26,205 nucleotides of DNA from positions 1-26,205 of the forward strand of contig JAUMXD010000014.1 of assembly GCA_030529305.1 (NCBI GenBank), read 5' to 3'. Of the stretch, positions 1-8,210 are shown in pieces. The position numbers and the translations under genes were made by a program. The notes beneath the pieces are model-generated. The model saw only the letters and a list, made by a program, of their open reading frames with translations. It was not told where the DNA came from and ran no database searches. The stretch's first letter is position 1; the number at the start of each line of letters is the position of its first letter. Source of the stretch: Allobrachymonas sp. GTDB taxonomy: Bacteria; Pseudomonadota; Gammaproteobacteria; Burkholderiales; Burkholderiaceae.

Positions 1-466
1 CGTCGGCCGCATCGGTGCCGGGCAGGCCCGAGAGCTGCAGCAGGCGGCGCACCATCTCCTGAATTTGCGACTTGGCCGCGCGTCCGTGGCCAGCCACGGC
101 CTTTTTCATTTGCAGGGCGGTGTATTCGGCCACAGGCAGCTGCTGGCTGACCAGGGTGGCCAAACAGGCGCCGCGGGCTTGGCCCAACAAGAGCGTGGCC
201 TGCGGGTTGACGTTGACGAACACGATTTCGAGCGCAGCCACCGTGGGCCGATAGGTTTGCACCACTTCGGTGATGCCTTCGCACAACAGCTGGATGCGGG
301 CAGGCAAGTTGCCGGTGTCGGGCAAATCTTCATCCAGCGCACGGCGTTTGCTACGCGGCGTGGTGCCGATGGTGCCGCTGGCCACGTAGTGCAGGCGCTG
401 GCCGACCACATCAATCACGCCAAAGCCGGTGGTGCGCAAGCCGGGGTCTATGCCAAGAATGCGCAT
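1..466 (-). CDS. ruvC: RuvC, crossover junction endodeoxyribonuclease (partial, 3' end outside window)
   Basis: RuvC is the Holliday-junction resolvase that cuts four-way DNA junctions together with RuvAB during recombinational repair. The frame starts with ATG at 464-466 and reads [10 protein letters not shown], placing the first catalytic Asp at residue 7. The second acidic residue is in AALEIVFVN, and the paired aspartates in GTDAAD are the last residues visible before the window edge. About 155 of the usual 170-180 residues are present, so only the C-terminal tail is missing. The gene lies about 550 nt downstream of mtgA on the same strand. That gap suggests it has its own promoter, although I could not identify one with confidence. 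The identification is secure from the catalytic motifs. Confidence 0.95.
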   Translation of the reverse strand, partial: MRILGIDPGLRTTGFGVIDVVGQRLHYVASGTIGTTPRSKRRALDEDLPDTGNLPARIQLLCEGITEVVQTYRPTVAALEIVFVNVNPQATLLLGQARGACLATLVSQQLPVAEYTALQMKKAVAGHGRAAKSQIQEMVRRLLQLSGLPGTDAAD

Positions 467-1016
467 GGTGCGGCGTTCTTAGGGTTGGAGCCGATGCCTT
501 GCGAACAGCGAGTGTTGCGCTCAATTGACAAAACGGGGTGTGGCATTAAAAGAGAGGCGTGCATGGCTGTGGATGATAGCGAAAGGCAAGGGATGAGCGC
601 CGTAGGTGGCTGAGGCGGCAGAGATGGAATCCGCTTGCGCTTCCTGTTTTGTCTGGTATGGGATGAAGGCGCTAGGGCAAATTGCTGGGCTGTAGCGGTT
701 TCCAGATGGGATGATTGGGCTCAGTCCACTGCAAACGATGCGCGGCCTCAGCGTAAGGCAATAGGTAGGGCGAATAGAGATGCCAAGCGCAAATCACAGC
801 GCACAGCGTGGCCTGAGTAGACGTCGCAGGACATCGTTTGTGCGGGGTAAGCAGGGAATGCGAGGCCATGAAGCGCACACCGCCATCCAACTCACAATAC
901 AAAGCATTTGTGTGGAAGCTATGAACAAGGCTTGCTAACAGGCGCTGGGTCAGTCAAGCCAACGCGGCACAAGCGCCTACAGATCAATGGCATAGCACAG
1001 ATAAACAGAGCCGATT
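467..1016. other. Intergenic region between mtgA and ruvC, no gene seen
   Basis: About 550 nt separate the mtgA stop from the ruvC start. Short open frames exist on both strands, but none has a recognisable protein, a good ribosome binding site or gene-like composition. I saw no tRNA, no clear terminator and no repeat. Any ruvC promoter must lie here, but I cannot place it. Confidence 0.5.
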
Positions 1017-1871
1017 TCAGGGCAGATCCACATCGCGCATCCATGCGGTGATGGTGGCAGAGCGCGAGCTGAGGTAGCGCGAATGGCGGTGCTGCTCAAA
1101 ATATTTGGGGCGTGGCAGCATCACGGCCAGGCGGGCGGCTTCTGCCGCGCTGAGTTGGGCGGCGGATTTGCCAAAGTAGTGCTGGGCCGCTGCCTCGGCG
1201 CCAAAAACGCCTTCGCCCCACTCTACGCTGTTGAGGTAAATCTCAAGGATGCGGCGCTTGCCCAGCAGCCATTCCAGATAGTAGGTGAGGGCCACCTCTT
1301 GCGCCTTGCGAAACAGCGTGCGCTCGCCCGACAGAAACAGGTTCTTGGCTAGTTGCTGGCTGATGGTGGAGGCCCCAAACACCTTGGGTTGCACGGCCGC
1401 TGGCGCGGATGCCCCGCTGGCGGCGGCTTGCAAGGCGGGGCTGACGGGGCGGCCTGTTTTTTGCAGGCGCGCCACGCGGCGCTGGGCGCGTTTTTGCGCG
1501 AGTTCTTGCTGGCGCTGGGCACGCTCGGTTTGTGCTTGCGCCTTGGCTTGAGCGGCGGCGTTGCGGCTGCGTGCGGCGCGAATGGCCTCCCAATCGATGC
1601 CGCCGTGGTCGAGAAAATCGCCGTCTTCCGACGCGATGACGGCGCGCTTGAGATGATCGCTGATCGCTTCGTCAGGCACCCACTGCTGCTGCCAGCGGGC
1701 GGCTTGGCCTTTGGCCGCCAGCCGCGCCAGCTCAGACCGCTGAAAGCTGGTGGATTGCGGGTCCACCCACACCATCAGCCCGATTCGGGCGATGAAGTAC
1801 AGCTGCAGGCACACGCCGGCCAGTACGATCCATTTCAGGATGCGCAGCAGGCTGGCGGTGAAACGTGACAT
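1017..1871 (-). CDS. mtgA: MtgA, monofunctional biosynthetic peptidoglycan transglycosylase
   Basis: MtgA is a family GT51 enzyme that polymerises lipid II into glycan strands at the periplasmic face of the inner membrane. The 284-residue product starts with ATG at 1869-1871 and has one N-terminal membrane segment at about residues 10-35. GT51 motifs are present: ASEDGDFLDHGG with catalytic Glu82, STISQQLAKNLFLSGER, and EIYLNSVEWGEGVFG with the second Glu at 217. Residues about 105-162, between the first two motifs, are an insertion rich in Ala, Gln and Arg followed by an Ala/Pro stretch. Typical MtgA proteins have a shorter linker there. The start lies 13 nt after the aroE stop, so the two genes are probably cotranscribed. 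Confidence 0.94.
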   Translation of the reverse strand: MSRFTASLLRILKWIVLAGVCLQLYFIARIGLMVWVDPQSTSFQRSELARLAAKGQAARWQQQWVPDEAISDHLKRAVIASEDGDFLDHGGIDWEAIRAARSRNAAAQAKAQAQTERAQRQQELAQKRAQRRVARLQKTGRPVSPALQAAASGASAPAAVQPKVFGASTISQQLAKNLFLSGERTLFRKAQEVALTYYLEWLLGKRRILEIYLNSVEWGEGVFGAEAAAQHYFGKSAAQLSAAEAARLAVMLPRPKYFEQHRHSRYLSSRSATITAWMRDVDLP

Positions 1872-1884
1872 GGCCGCGCTTTCT

Positions 1885-2784
1885 TCAGGGCTGGGCGGGC
1901 TGCTCTGCATCGACCAGGGCGCGCAGTTCGGCGAGCACGGGCGCGGTGCGGGGGCGCACATCGCGCCACAGCGCAAACGACAGCGCCGCTTGCTCCACCA
2001 GCATGCCCAGGCCGTCGCGCCGTTTGATATCGGCTCGTTGCACCGACTGCAAAAAAGGCTGGGCGGCTTGGCCGTACATCATGTCGTAGAGCATGCCGTT
2101 GGCATTGATTTTTTCGGCCGGAAAAGCCAGCGGCTCGCCGCTCAAACTGCTGGAGGTGGCATTGATCACCAGGTCGAAAGTGGCCGGGCCATCTTGCGTG
2201 CTGCCGTGCAGGGCTTCGTCCAGCGTGCAGCTGTGCAGCGCCACCGCATGCATATTGGCCCAGGCGTAATGGCGCTCGGCCAGGCTGCGGGCTTTGCCCA
2301 AATCGCGGTTCGCCACGGTCACGCTGGCCGGGCAGATGGCGATCAGCGCATTGAGCACACCGGCGGCTGCGCCGCCCGCGCCCAGCAGCAAAAGGTGCAA
2401 GCGCCCGAAAGCAAAGCCGGCGTTGAACACGATGTCGCGCACGATGCCGGGGCCATCGGTGTTGTCGGCATGCAGCACCTTGCTACGCTTGCCCGGCACG
2501 CGCTGCCACACCAGGGTGTTGGCTGCTTGCGCCAGGGTGGCGCGCGGCGTGTGGCTTTGCGCGGCGGCAAAGGCTTCGTGTTTGAAAGGCACCGTCACAT
2601 TGCAGCCGCCGTAGCCCGCTTTTTGCAAGCGTTGCAAGGTGGCGGCAAAGGCGTCGGGCGCGCTGTCGATGGCCTCGTACGCGATGGATTGGCCGGTTTG
2701 CTCGGCAAAGCGGGCATGGATCCAGGGCGAGCGGCTGTGCGCAATCGGGTGGCCGATGACGGCGTAGTGGGTGGTGTCAGTCAT
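1885..2784 (-). CDS. aroE: AroE, shikimate dehydrogenase (NADP+)
   Basis: AroE reduces 3-dehydroshikimate to shikimate in chorismate and aromatic amino acid synthesis. The product is 299 residues from ATG at 2782-2784. An upstream in-frame start would add 17 residues unlike the family. Visible motifs are the shikimate-binding HSRSP (Ser17, Ser19), NVTVPFK with catalytic Lys68, NTDGPG with the paired Asp110, and the dinucleotide-binding LGAGGAA at about 134-140. It is slightly longer than the usual 270-290 residues because of a short expansion near residues 95-105 (VPGKRSK). It is followed directly by mtgA and preceded, after a 248-nt gap, by the TonB-like gene on the same strand. Confidence 0.95.
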   Translation of the reverse strand: MTDTTHYAVIGHPIAHSRSPWIHARFAEQTGQSIAYEAIDSAPDAFAATLQRLQKAGYGGCNVTVPFKHEAFAAAQSHTPRATLAQAANTLVWQRVPGKRSKVLHADNTDGPGIVRDIVFNAGFAFGRLHLLLLGAGGAAAGVLNALIAICPASVTVANRDLGKARSLAERHYAWANMHAVALHSCTLDEALHGSTQDGPATFDLVINATSSSLSGEPLAFPAEKINANGMLYDMMYGQAAQPFLQSVQRADIKRRDGLGMLVEQAALSFALWRDVRPRTAPVLAELRALVDAEQPAQP

Positions 2785-3032
2785 GCGATTTGGGCGATCA
2801 AAAAGAATCAAAAGAAAACTGGTGCCAGCGGCCATGCAAGCTGCGCCAGGGCATCAGGTTTTGCGCGGTTTGAGCTGCTGCCAGCCAGTTGCCCGGAATG
2901 GCAACAATCAAAAGAGCAGGCCGGGCGTTAAATAGCGGATTTTGGGTGTACACCAATGGCTTGAAACGAGAGCGATTGGCTGCGCATTCCATCCAAGCCA
3001 AGCGCCTCATGCTCAGGCCATGAAGCGAGTGT

Positions 3033-4025
3033 TTAAGGGCTGCTGCTTTCTGCCGCGTCGACTAGTTCTTGCGTAGAGCCGACTTGCGTGGACAGGGTGT
3101 TGTTGCGTTCGAACTTGAAGCGCGAAACCACGCCCAGCTGATCGGTGTAGCGGCGCAAGGCGGGGTCGAACTTGCCAAAGGGCCCGGCCGTTACGGCAAT
3201 GGCTTCGGCGCGGCGATCGAGCATGCGGTTGCCCGAGCTGCGCATCACCTGCGTTTCGATCACGCGGCCATCGTGGTTGATGACGATGTGCAGAATCAGC
3301 TCGCCATAAAGCTTGACGCCATTGTGCGTGGGGAAGTTGGCCGTGCCTTTTTCTTCGATCTTGGTTTTGAGCTTGTCGTAATACAGCGCCTGCGGCCCCT
3401 TGACGGTAGAAGGCGCGATGTAGCGGCGGCGCGGGCGCGAGTTTTCGTACTGGATGCGACGTTCGATTTTTCCGAGTGTGCTAAGCAAAAGCTGACGCTT
3501 TTTTTCCTGCTCTTGTGCTTCAGCGGAGCCTTCAGGCAGTTGCTCAACTGCTGCGCTTAAGCTGTCGATTTGTCGCTTGACTTGAGCGAGCAAGTCCATC
3601 TGCTCGCGTTGCATGTCTGCCAGTTGCTGGATGGATGGCCCATCGCTTTGGCTCTCATTTTCTGTTTGGCTATTGGTTGGGGCGAGTTCCGTGCCAAAGA
3701 CGTCTTGTAGAGAAGGCAGCAAAGGGGATGCTGCAAAGACGCCTTTTTCATCCAGATTGCCGCCGCCCGCCAGATTGTGTTGGGCCACAGCCTGCGCTTC
3801 GCTGGGCGCTTCGTCGGTTGTGGCGTTGACCAGAATCACCTCCAGCGGTGTTTCTTCCAGCAAACGGTTGTAGAAGCTGGGCGCGAGGCGATGGAGCTGG
3901 CTTACTGCTACGGGTACGGCGACCAAATGCAGTGTGAGCGAAATGGTCGCGGCAATACCCAGAGGCGTAGTCAGCCAAAGAAGAAATGCGAGAGGGGATT
4001 TCGGCGCGGCCGAGGTGGATGTCAT
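3033..4025 (-). CDS. Membrane-anchored protein with TonB C-terminal domain (energy-transducer-like)
   Basis: The 330-residue protein has a short cytoplasmic N-terminus, one membrane segment at about residues 13-42, a linker, a charged helical stretch at about 130-195 that may form a coiled coil, and a C-terminal TonB-type domain at about 235-310 (ELILHIVINHDGRV, then SRFKFERN near the end). TonB proteins transmit proton-motive force from ExbB/ExbD to outer-membrane receptors. Here the usual Pro-rich EP/KP periplasmic spacer is absent and the helical stretch takes its place, so it may be a TonB-family variant rather than a classical TonB. No exbBD lies nearby. I chose ATG at 4023-4025; a TTG six codons upstream is possible. 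It sits between parB and aroE on the same strand. Confidence 0.82.
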   Translation of the reverse strand: MTSTSAAPKSPLAFLLWLTTPLGIAATISLTLHLVAVPVAVSQLHRLAPSFYNRLLEETPLEVILVNATTDEAPSEAQAVAQHNLAGGGNLDEKGVFAASPLLPSLQDVFGTELAPTNSQTENESQSDGPSIQQLADMQREQMDLLAQVKRQIDSLSAAVEQLPEGSAEAQEQEKKRQLLLSTLGKIERRIQYENSRPRRRYIAPSTVKGPQALYYDKLKTKIEEKGTANFPTHNGVKLYGELILHIVINHDGRVIETQVMRSSGNRMLDRRAEAIAVTAGPFGKFDPALRRYTDQLGVVSRFKFERNNTLSTQVGSTQELVDAAESSSP

Positions 4026-4120
4026 GGGCAGTATTGGCGGCAAAAAGCCCCCGCATTGTAGGGCGTGTTGCGTGGGTCGGGCGCTTGCGTGGCAGCGGTT
4101 GGCCGCTGGTTTTTTTCGGC

Positions 4121-5041
4121 TTATGCCGCTGGCCCGCGCAGCTTGGCGATGAGGCCGTTGAGCTCGTCGATGGAGCCGAATTGAATCGCCAGTTCGCCCG
4201 CTTCTTCTGTTTTGCCGTGTCGCTTGACGCGTTTTTTGATGCGCACTTCTACCTGCGCCATCAGCAGGTCAGAGATCTCTTCTTCCACGCGGCGCACATC
4301 GGCCGATTTGGCTTTGTCGCGGGGCTTTTGGCTCGTTAGCTCGAAATTGGCGCTCAGGCGTTTAACCAGGCTTTCGGCCTCGCGCACCGAAAGTTTCTTG
4401 CCGCTGATTTGATTGGCCGCAGTGATTTGCGCACCGCGCTCCAGCGCCAGCAGGGCGCGCGCGTGGCCCATCTCGATGTCACCGGCCAGCAGCATGGTTT
4501 GCACGGGTTCAGCTAGATTCAGCAAGCGCAGCAAGTTGCTGGTGGCACTGCGGCTGCGGCCTACGGCTTGTGCTGCTTGCTCGTGCGTGAGGCCGAATTC
4601 GCCAATCAGGCGTTGCAGGCCTTGGGCCTCTTCGAGCGGGTTCAGGTCTTCGCGCTGCATGTTTTCGATCAGCGCCATGGCAGCGGTGGCGTGGTCGTCC
4701 ACATCGCGCACCAGCACGGGTACGTGGCTCAAACCAGCCAGATGCGCGGCGCGAAAGCGGCGTTCGCCCGCGATGATTTCGTACTTGCCCGCATTGGGGC
4801 CTTTGGCGAGTTTGCGCACCAGAATGGGCTGCATGATGCCTTGCGCCTTGATGCTTTCGGCCAGCTCGTACAGCGCACCTTCGTCCATGCGTGTGCGCGG
4901 CTGGTATTGCCCGGCGACCATGTCTTTGAGCGGCAATTCGGCTGGGGCGCCATCGGCGCGGGTGGTTTCAGTCGGGGCGCTGGCGCTGGGGCCGAGCAGG
5001 GCTTCCAGCCCACGGCCCAAGCCTTTTTTCTTGCTTGCCAT
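4121..5041 (-). CDS. parB: ParB, chromosome-partitioning protein (ParB/Spo0J CTPase)
   Basis: ParB binds parS sites near the origin, loads onto DNA as a CTP-dependent clamp and works with ParA to segregate chromosomes. The 306-residue product starts at ATG 5039-5041, with a purine-rich AAGGAA upstream, and begins MASKKKGLGRGLEALLG, the typical basic N-terminus. The CTP-binding fold shows YQPRTRMDE and GERRFRAA. A helix-turn-helix follows (LTHEQAAQAVGRSRSATSNLLRLL), and then a C-terminal dimerisation region. It lies downstream of parA on the same strand but after a 353-nt gap, whereas the pair is usually nearly contiguous. I found no exact parS palindrome in the window. Confidence 0.96.
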   Translation of the reverse strand: MASKKKGLGRGLEALLGPSASAPTETTRADGAPAELPLKDMVAGQYQPRTRMDEGALYELAESIKAQGIMQPILVRKLAKGPNAGKYEIIAGERRFRAAHLAGLSHVPVLVRDVDDHATAAMALIENMQREDLNPLEEAQGLQRLIGEFGLTHEQAAQAVGRSRSATSNLLRLLNLAEPVQTMLLAGDIEMGHARALLALERGAQITAANQISGKKLSVREAESLVKRLSANFELTSQKPRDKAKSADVRRVEEEISDLLMAQVEVRIKKRVKRHGKTEEAGELAIQFGSIDELNGLIAKLRGPAA

Positions 5042-5394
5042 GAGATGCGTATTCCTTTTCAACAATCGGTGAATGCGGCTGAAATGTACCGAAGAATCTG
5101 GTGCGAAACGGGCGCGTCAGTGGCGCCAGATGTGAGCATCGGTGACGTGCCGCGTGGTTTACGCGATCAGCCGCAGCAGCTTGCACACATTGATTGGGCA
5201 CATTGTGCCTAAAAAGAGCTGTGGCCTTGTGTGGGCGCTGCTGTGCGTTGCCTCTGTGTTTTGGTGGGGTGGCTTGGTGCGGCTTTGAGATCAGCGCAAG
5301 AGGTCGAATTCGAATGGGGGGAGGGCTGCGACATGTGTGCAGTGCGCATGCCGGGCATGAGTGCGTGCGGCCATGTGCCAAGCACAGCCTTGGT
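5042..5394. other. Long parA-parB intergenic gap
   Basis: These 353 nt between the parA stop and the parB start hold no convincing gene. A minus-strand frame spanning the gap has biased composition (Pro, Arg, His and Cys rich) and runs into parB out of frame, so I treat it as chance. A weak CCAAG...CTTGG hairpin lies just after the parA stop. A parB promoter may lie here, but I could not define one. Confidence 0.45.
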
Positions 5395-6165
5395 TCACAA
5401 GCTTTTGATGCGCTCCACCATCTCGGCGGCAAATTCGACAAAGGCTTTGCTGCCCTTGGCATTGGGGTCAAACACCACGCCGGGCAGTGCGTAGCTGGGC
5501 GCTTCGGCCAGGCGCACATTGCGCGGAATCACGGTGTTGAACACCTTGTCGCCAAAGTGATTTTTGAGCTGCTCGCTCACCTGCTGTTGCAGGGTGATGC
5601 GTGGGTCGAACATCACGCGCAACAGGCCAATGACCTTGAGCTGCGGATTGAGGTTGGCATGCACCTGCTTGATGGTGTTGACCAGGTCGGTCAGCCCTTC
5701 CAGCGCGAAGTATTCGCATTGCATCGGCACAATCACGCCGTGCGCGGCGCACAGGCCGTTGAGGGTGAGCAGACTCAGCGCAGGCGGGCAATCGATCAGG
5801 ATGAAGTCGTAATCGGCATCGACCTTGGCCAGGGCTTCTTTCAAGCGGGTTTCGCGCCGCTCCTCATCCACCAGCTCCACCTCGGCGCCCGCCAGCTCGC
5901 GGTTGGCGCCCAGCAATTGGTAGCCGCATTTGTCGGCGGCCACGCTGGCCTGGGCCACGCTGGCTTGCTCCAGCAGCACGTCGTACACGCTGTGGGCGAG
6001 CTGGCGCTTGTCCACGTTCGAGCCCATCGTGGCGTTGCCTTGCGGATCCAGATCAATCAGCAGCACGCGCTGCCCCAGGCGTGCCAAACCGGCCGCCAGG
6101 TTCACGCTGGTGGTGGTTTTGCCAACGCCGCCTTTTTGGTTGGCGATGCAGAAAATCTTGGCCAT
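5395..6165 (-). CDS. parA: ParA, chromosome-partitioning ATPase (ParA/Soj family)
   Basis: ParA is a deviant-Walker ATPase that forms ATP-dependent dimers on nucleoid DNA and drives ParB-parS complexes apart. The 256-residue product starts with ATG at 6163-6165 and reads MAKIFCIANQKGGVGKTTTS, with the deviant Walker A KGGVGKT including the signature Lys11 and Lys16. Walker A' (LLIDLDPQGNAT) and Walker B (FILIDCPPAL) follow. Length and motifs match chromosomal ParA/Soj rather than the longer plasmid proteins that carry an HTH. In many proteobacteria rsmG and mnmG lie upstream. Here the upstream region is instead a divergent spacer leading to a transporter gene. Confidence 0.97.
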   Translation of the reverse strand: MAKIFCIANQKGGVGKTTTSVNLAAGLARLGQRVLLIDLDPQGNATMGSNVDKRQLAHSVYDVLLEQASVAQASVAADKCGYQLLGANRELAGAEVELVDEERRETRLKEALAKVDADYDFILIDCPPALSLLTLNGLCAAHGVIVPMQCEYFALEGLTDLVNTIKQVHANLNPQLKVIGLLRVMFDPRITLQQQVSEQLKNHFGDKVFNTVIPRNVRLAEAPSYALPGVVFDPNAKGSKAFVEFAAEMVERIKSL

Positions 6166-6698
6166 GAGGCTTTGCTCTCGCAGGTTCAAAAAAGAAGGAA
6201 GAAGGGACTTGGCACGCTGGGCAGATCAGATCCAATGCTGCAAGGGGCCGCCGCAACGTGGGTGCCAAAGCCGCAGGGCGCTTGGCCTGGCGCATGGCTG
6301 GCCTGTGTGGCGGGCGCACCAGCCGACGCAGGCTGCGGCAGATTGTATCGACGCCTGACAGTCTGTTTCTGGCAAAGCTCAAAGAGCTTTTTTGCCGCCG
6401 TTGGCGCGCTGGCATAAATATCCGACAAACTGTAATCGGTATTTCGCAAACGGCGTTTTTGGCGTATAGAATTGTTACCTGCTAGGCAGCCTGGATCAAG
6501 GCACCTGTTGCGCAAGCAGCGGGTAAAAGCTTTTGCAGCGCGTCGTGCCGGTGCTCCCGGCGCTGTTGCAAAGGTGTTTTGTTCAGGCGGCCATTGCAGT
6601 TTTTGTTGTTCAATTTTTCAATAACGGTTCGAGCGCATAACGGGAACCATGCGGGAGTTGACGGCTAGTCGCATAACCGCAGGAATCGAGGAAAAACG
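6166..6698. other. Divergent intergenic region parA / OFA transporter, long leader
   Basis: These 533 nt separate two divergent genes and must hold both promoters. On the plus strand a TAGAAT -10 candidate at 6467-6472 would give the transporter mRNA a leader of about 220 nt. A hairpin AAAGCTC-AAA-GAGCTTT followed by T residues lies at 6374-6393, upstream of that promoter. The putative leader contains GC-rich stretches that could fold (for example around 6545-6560) but matches no riboswitch class I recognise. No rsmG or other gene is present. Confidence 0.5.
6443..6472 (+). promoter_or_regulatory. Candidate sigma-70 promoter for the OFA transporter gene
   Basis: TTCGCA at 6443-6448 (4 of 6 matches to TTGACA) and TAGAAT at 6467-6472 (5 of 6 matches to TATAAT) are separated by 18 nt. 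It points toward the transporter and would give a 5' leader of about 220 nt. This is a by-eye consensus match only. Confidence 0.3.
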
Positions 6699-8126
6699 AT
6701 GGCGAATCTAACGGAAACAGTTCCAGCAGATACGATGACTGATGCGGAGAAAAAACGAAAGGGCTGGCGCGTCCTGCTTTTCGGAGTACTGTCCAACTTC
6801 AGTATCGGTATTCTGTATACATGGTCCAACCTGAAAGATATTCTGGAATATCGTTCGGCACGATACGCAGAAGGCGTGGCCAGAGCGGCAGATGCCGCTG
6901 ACCGCCTTTACAAAGAGTGGGACATTACCCAGCTGAGCTGGCCCTATGCCTACGGCGGTTTTGCTTCCGCTTTGATTGTGGTTTTGGCCGGTTGGTTGCA
7001 AGACAAACTGGGTCCGACCAAGGTGATTTTTGCCGGTATCTTGATGGTGGGCGGCGGTGCCATTCTGTGTAGTTTCTTTACACACCAGCCGCTGATGTTC
7101 ACCATCATCTTCACCATGTTGGTGGGTAACGGTATCGGCTTTGTGTACGCCTGCCCCCGTGCGGCTGCCATGAAGTGGTTCCATCCCTCCAAAAAAGGTC
7201 TGGTTAACGGCTTGGTGGTTGCTGGTTTCGGTCTGGGCGCCCTGTGGTTGGCTCCACTGGAAATTTTCTTCCTGAAGCAGCTCAACTGGTCGCTGGAAAA
7301 AACGCTGATGACCTTGGGCGTGTTGATCCTGATCTTGGGTACCATCGCTGCCTTCAACGTGGTGAACCCGCCTGCTGGCTACAAGTACCCCGAGCTGCCT
7401 GTTGATCCCAGCAAGCCCGTTAAAGAGAACATGAAGAAGTCTGCTTCCATCGGCCTGAGCGCCATGGTCAAGCACCCCCAGACTTGGATGTTGTTCTTCA
7501 TTTACGCTTTCTACTGCTCTGCTGGCGCGATGGTGATTTCCAACGCTTCGGACATCATGCGTGTGCAAGGTGGTGGTGAAGATGGCCCTTACGGTGCTGC
7601 GGTAAAAGCCTTGGTCAGTGTGATGGTGGTTGTGGCCTCCATCTCCAACGCCACGGGCCGTTCGCTGGGCGGTATGCTGTCTGACAAGATCGGACGCAAG
7701 CCTACTTACTACATCATCCACACGGTGCAGGCCATCAACATGTTCCTGTTCCACTGGTACACCACACCGACCATGATCTTCATCGGCACGATCATCACCT
7801 GTGTGGCTTACGGTACCGTGATGTCCACAACACCTTCTCTGGTGGCTGACTACTGGGGTCTGAAGTCCTACGGTGCCAACTACGGTGTCGTGTACACAGG
7901 CTGGGGTCTGTCGCTGATCATCGGCCCGACCATTGCCCAGTTCTCGAAGAAATACGTCATCGACAATGGCCTGCCCGCAACACAAAGCTATCACATCGCT
8001 TACTATGCGGCTATCGGCTTGATCGCTATCTCCTTCGTGCTGGCTTACTTGGTCAAGAAGCCCAAGTTCAAGCAATCCGAAGTGATCGACGATTACATCC
8101 TCTCCCCAGAGGAAACACGGGCATAA
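6699..8126 (+). CDS. MFS transporter, oxalate:formate antiporter (OFA) family
   Basis: The 475-residue protein is a 12-helix major facilitator. Its first helix and loop (ILYTWSNLKDIL), the motif-A-like loop GWLQDKLGPTK after helix 2, and the matching loop GGMLSDKIGRKP in the second half are typical of the OFA subfamily, which exchanges or imports small carboxylates such as oxalate, formate or lactate. The substrate cannot be read from sequence. No oxalyl-CoA or formate enzyme lies nearby. Residues about 50-80 form an extended Ala-rich loop between helices 1 and 2. The start ATG at 6699 is preceded by a strong GAGGAAAAACG ribosome binding site. Codon choice looks strongly optimised and less GC-rich than neighbouring genes, which suggests high expression or acquisition from elsewhere. 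It is monocistronic, ending at a strong terminator. Confidence 0.85.
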   Translation: MANLTETVPADTMTDAEKKRKGWRVLLFGVLSNFSIGILYTWSNLKDILEYRSARYAEGVARAADAADRLYKEWDITQLSWPYAYGGFASALIVVLAGWLQDKLGPTKVIFAGILMVGGGAILCSFFTHQPLMFTIIFTMLVGNGIGFVYACPRAAAMKWFHPSKKGLVNGLVVAGFGLGALWLAPLEIFFLKQLNWSLEKTLMTLGVLILILGTIAAFNVVNPPAGYKYPELPVDPSKPVKENMKKSASIGLSAMVKHPQTWMLFFIYAFYCSAGAMVISNASDIMRVQGGGEDGPYGAAVKALVSVMVVVASISNATGRSLGGMLSDKIGRKPTYYIIHTVQAINMFLFHWYTTPTMIFIGTIITCVAYGTVMSTTPSLVADYWGLKSYGANYGVVYTGWGLSLIIGPTIAQFSKKYVIDNGLPATQSYHIAYYAAIGLIAISFVLAYLVKKPKFKQSEVIDDYILSPEETRA

Positions 8127-8142
8127 GCCTGCTGGCAGGATT

Positions 8143-8171
8143 TCTCGCTACTGCTCAACGAAGTAGCGAGA
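8143..8171 (+). other. Stable 10-bp hairpin after the OFA transporter stop
   Basis: TCTCGCTACT at 8143-8152 pairs perfectly with AGTAGCGAGA at 8162-8171 around a 9-nt loop. It has no T-tract and lies 17 nt after the stop codon, directly before the intrinsic terminator. It could protect the transcript from 3' exonucleases. Confidence 0.6.
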
Positions 8172-8178
8172 GCATCCC

Positions 8179-8210
8179 AAAAAAGCGCCTGCAAATGCAG
8201 GCGCTTTTTT
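8179..8210 (+). terminator. Intrinsic terminator of the OFA transporter gene
   Basis: GCGCCTGC at 8185-8192 pairs with GCAGGCGC at 8197-8204, flanked by an A6 run on the left and a T6 run on the right. The symmetry means it could also act for transcripts arriving from lipA on the opposite strand. Confidence 0.9.

Noticed and set aside
1858..1872. GGTGAAACGTGACAT resembling half of a parS site
   Set aside because: Not palindromic; only one half matches, and it overlaps the mtgA start. No full parS was found in the window.
1750..2931. 393-codon open frame on the plus strand across mtgA and aroE
   Set aside because: It is antisense to two recognised genes with intact motifs; its protein is biased (Gly, His, Arg, Gln) with no family resemblance.
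6374..6393. AAAGCTC-AAA-GAGCTTT hairpin with T residues, terminator-like on the plus strand
   Set aside because: No plus-strand gene ends upstream and the stem is weak; probably incidental unless a transcript from further left exists.
6708..8075. 455-codon open frame on the minus strand opposite the OFA transporter
   Set aside because: Antisense shadow; composition rich in His, Asp and Gln with no hydrophobic core or motif.
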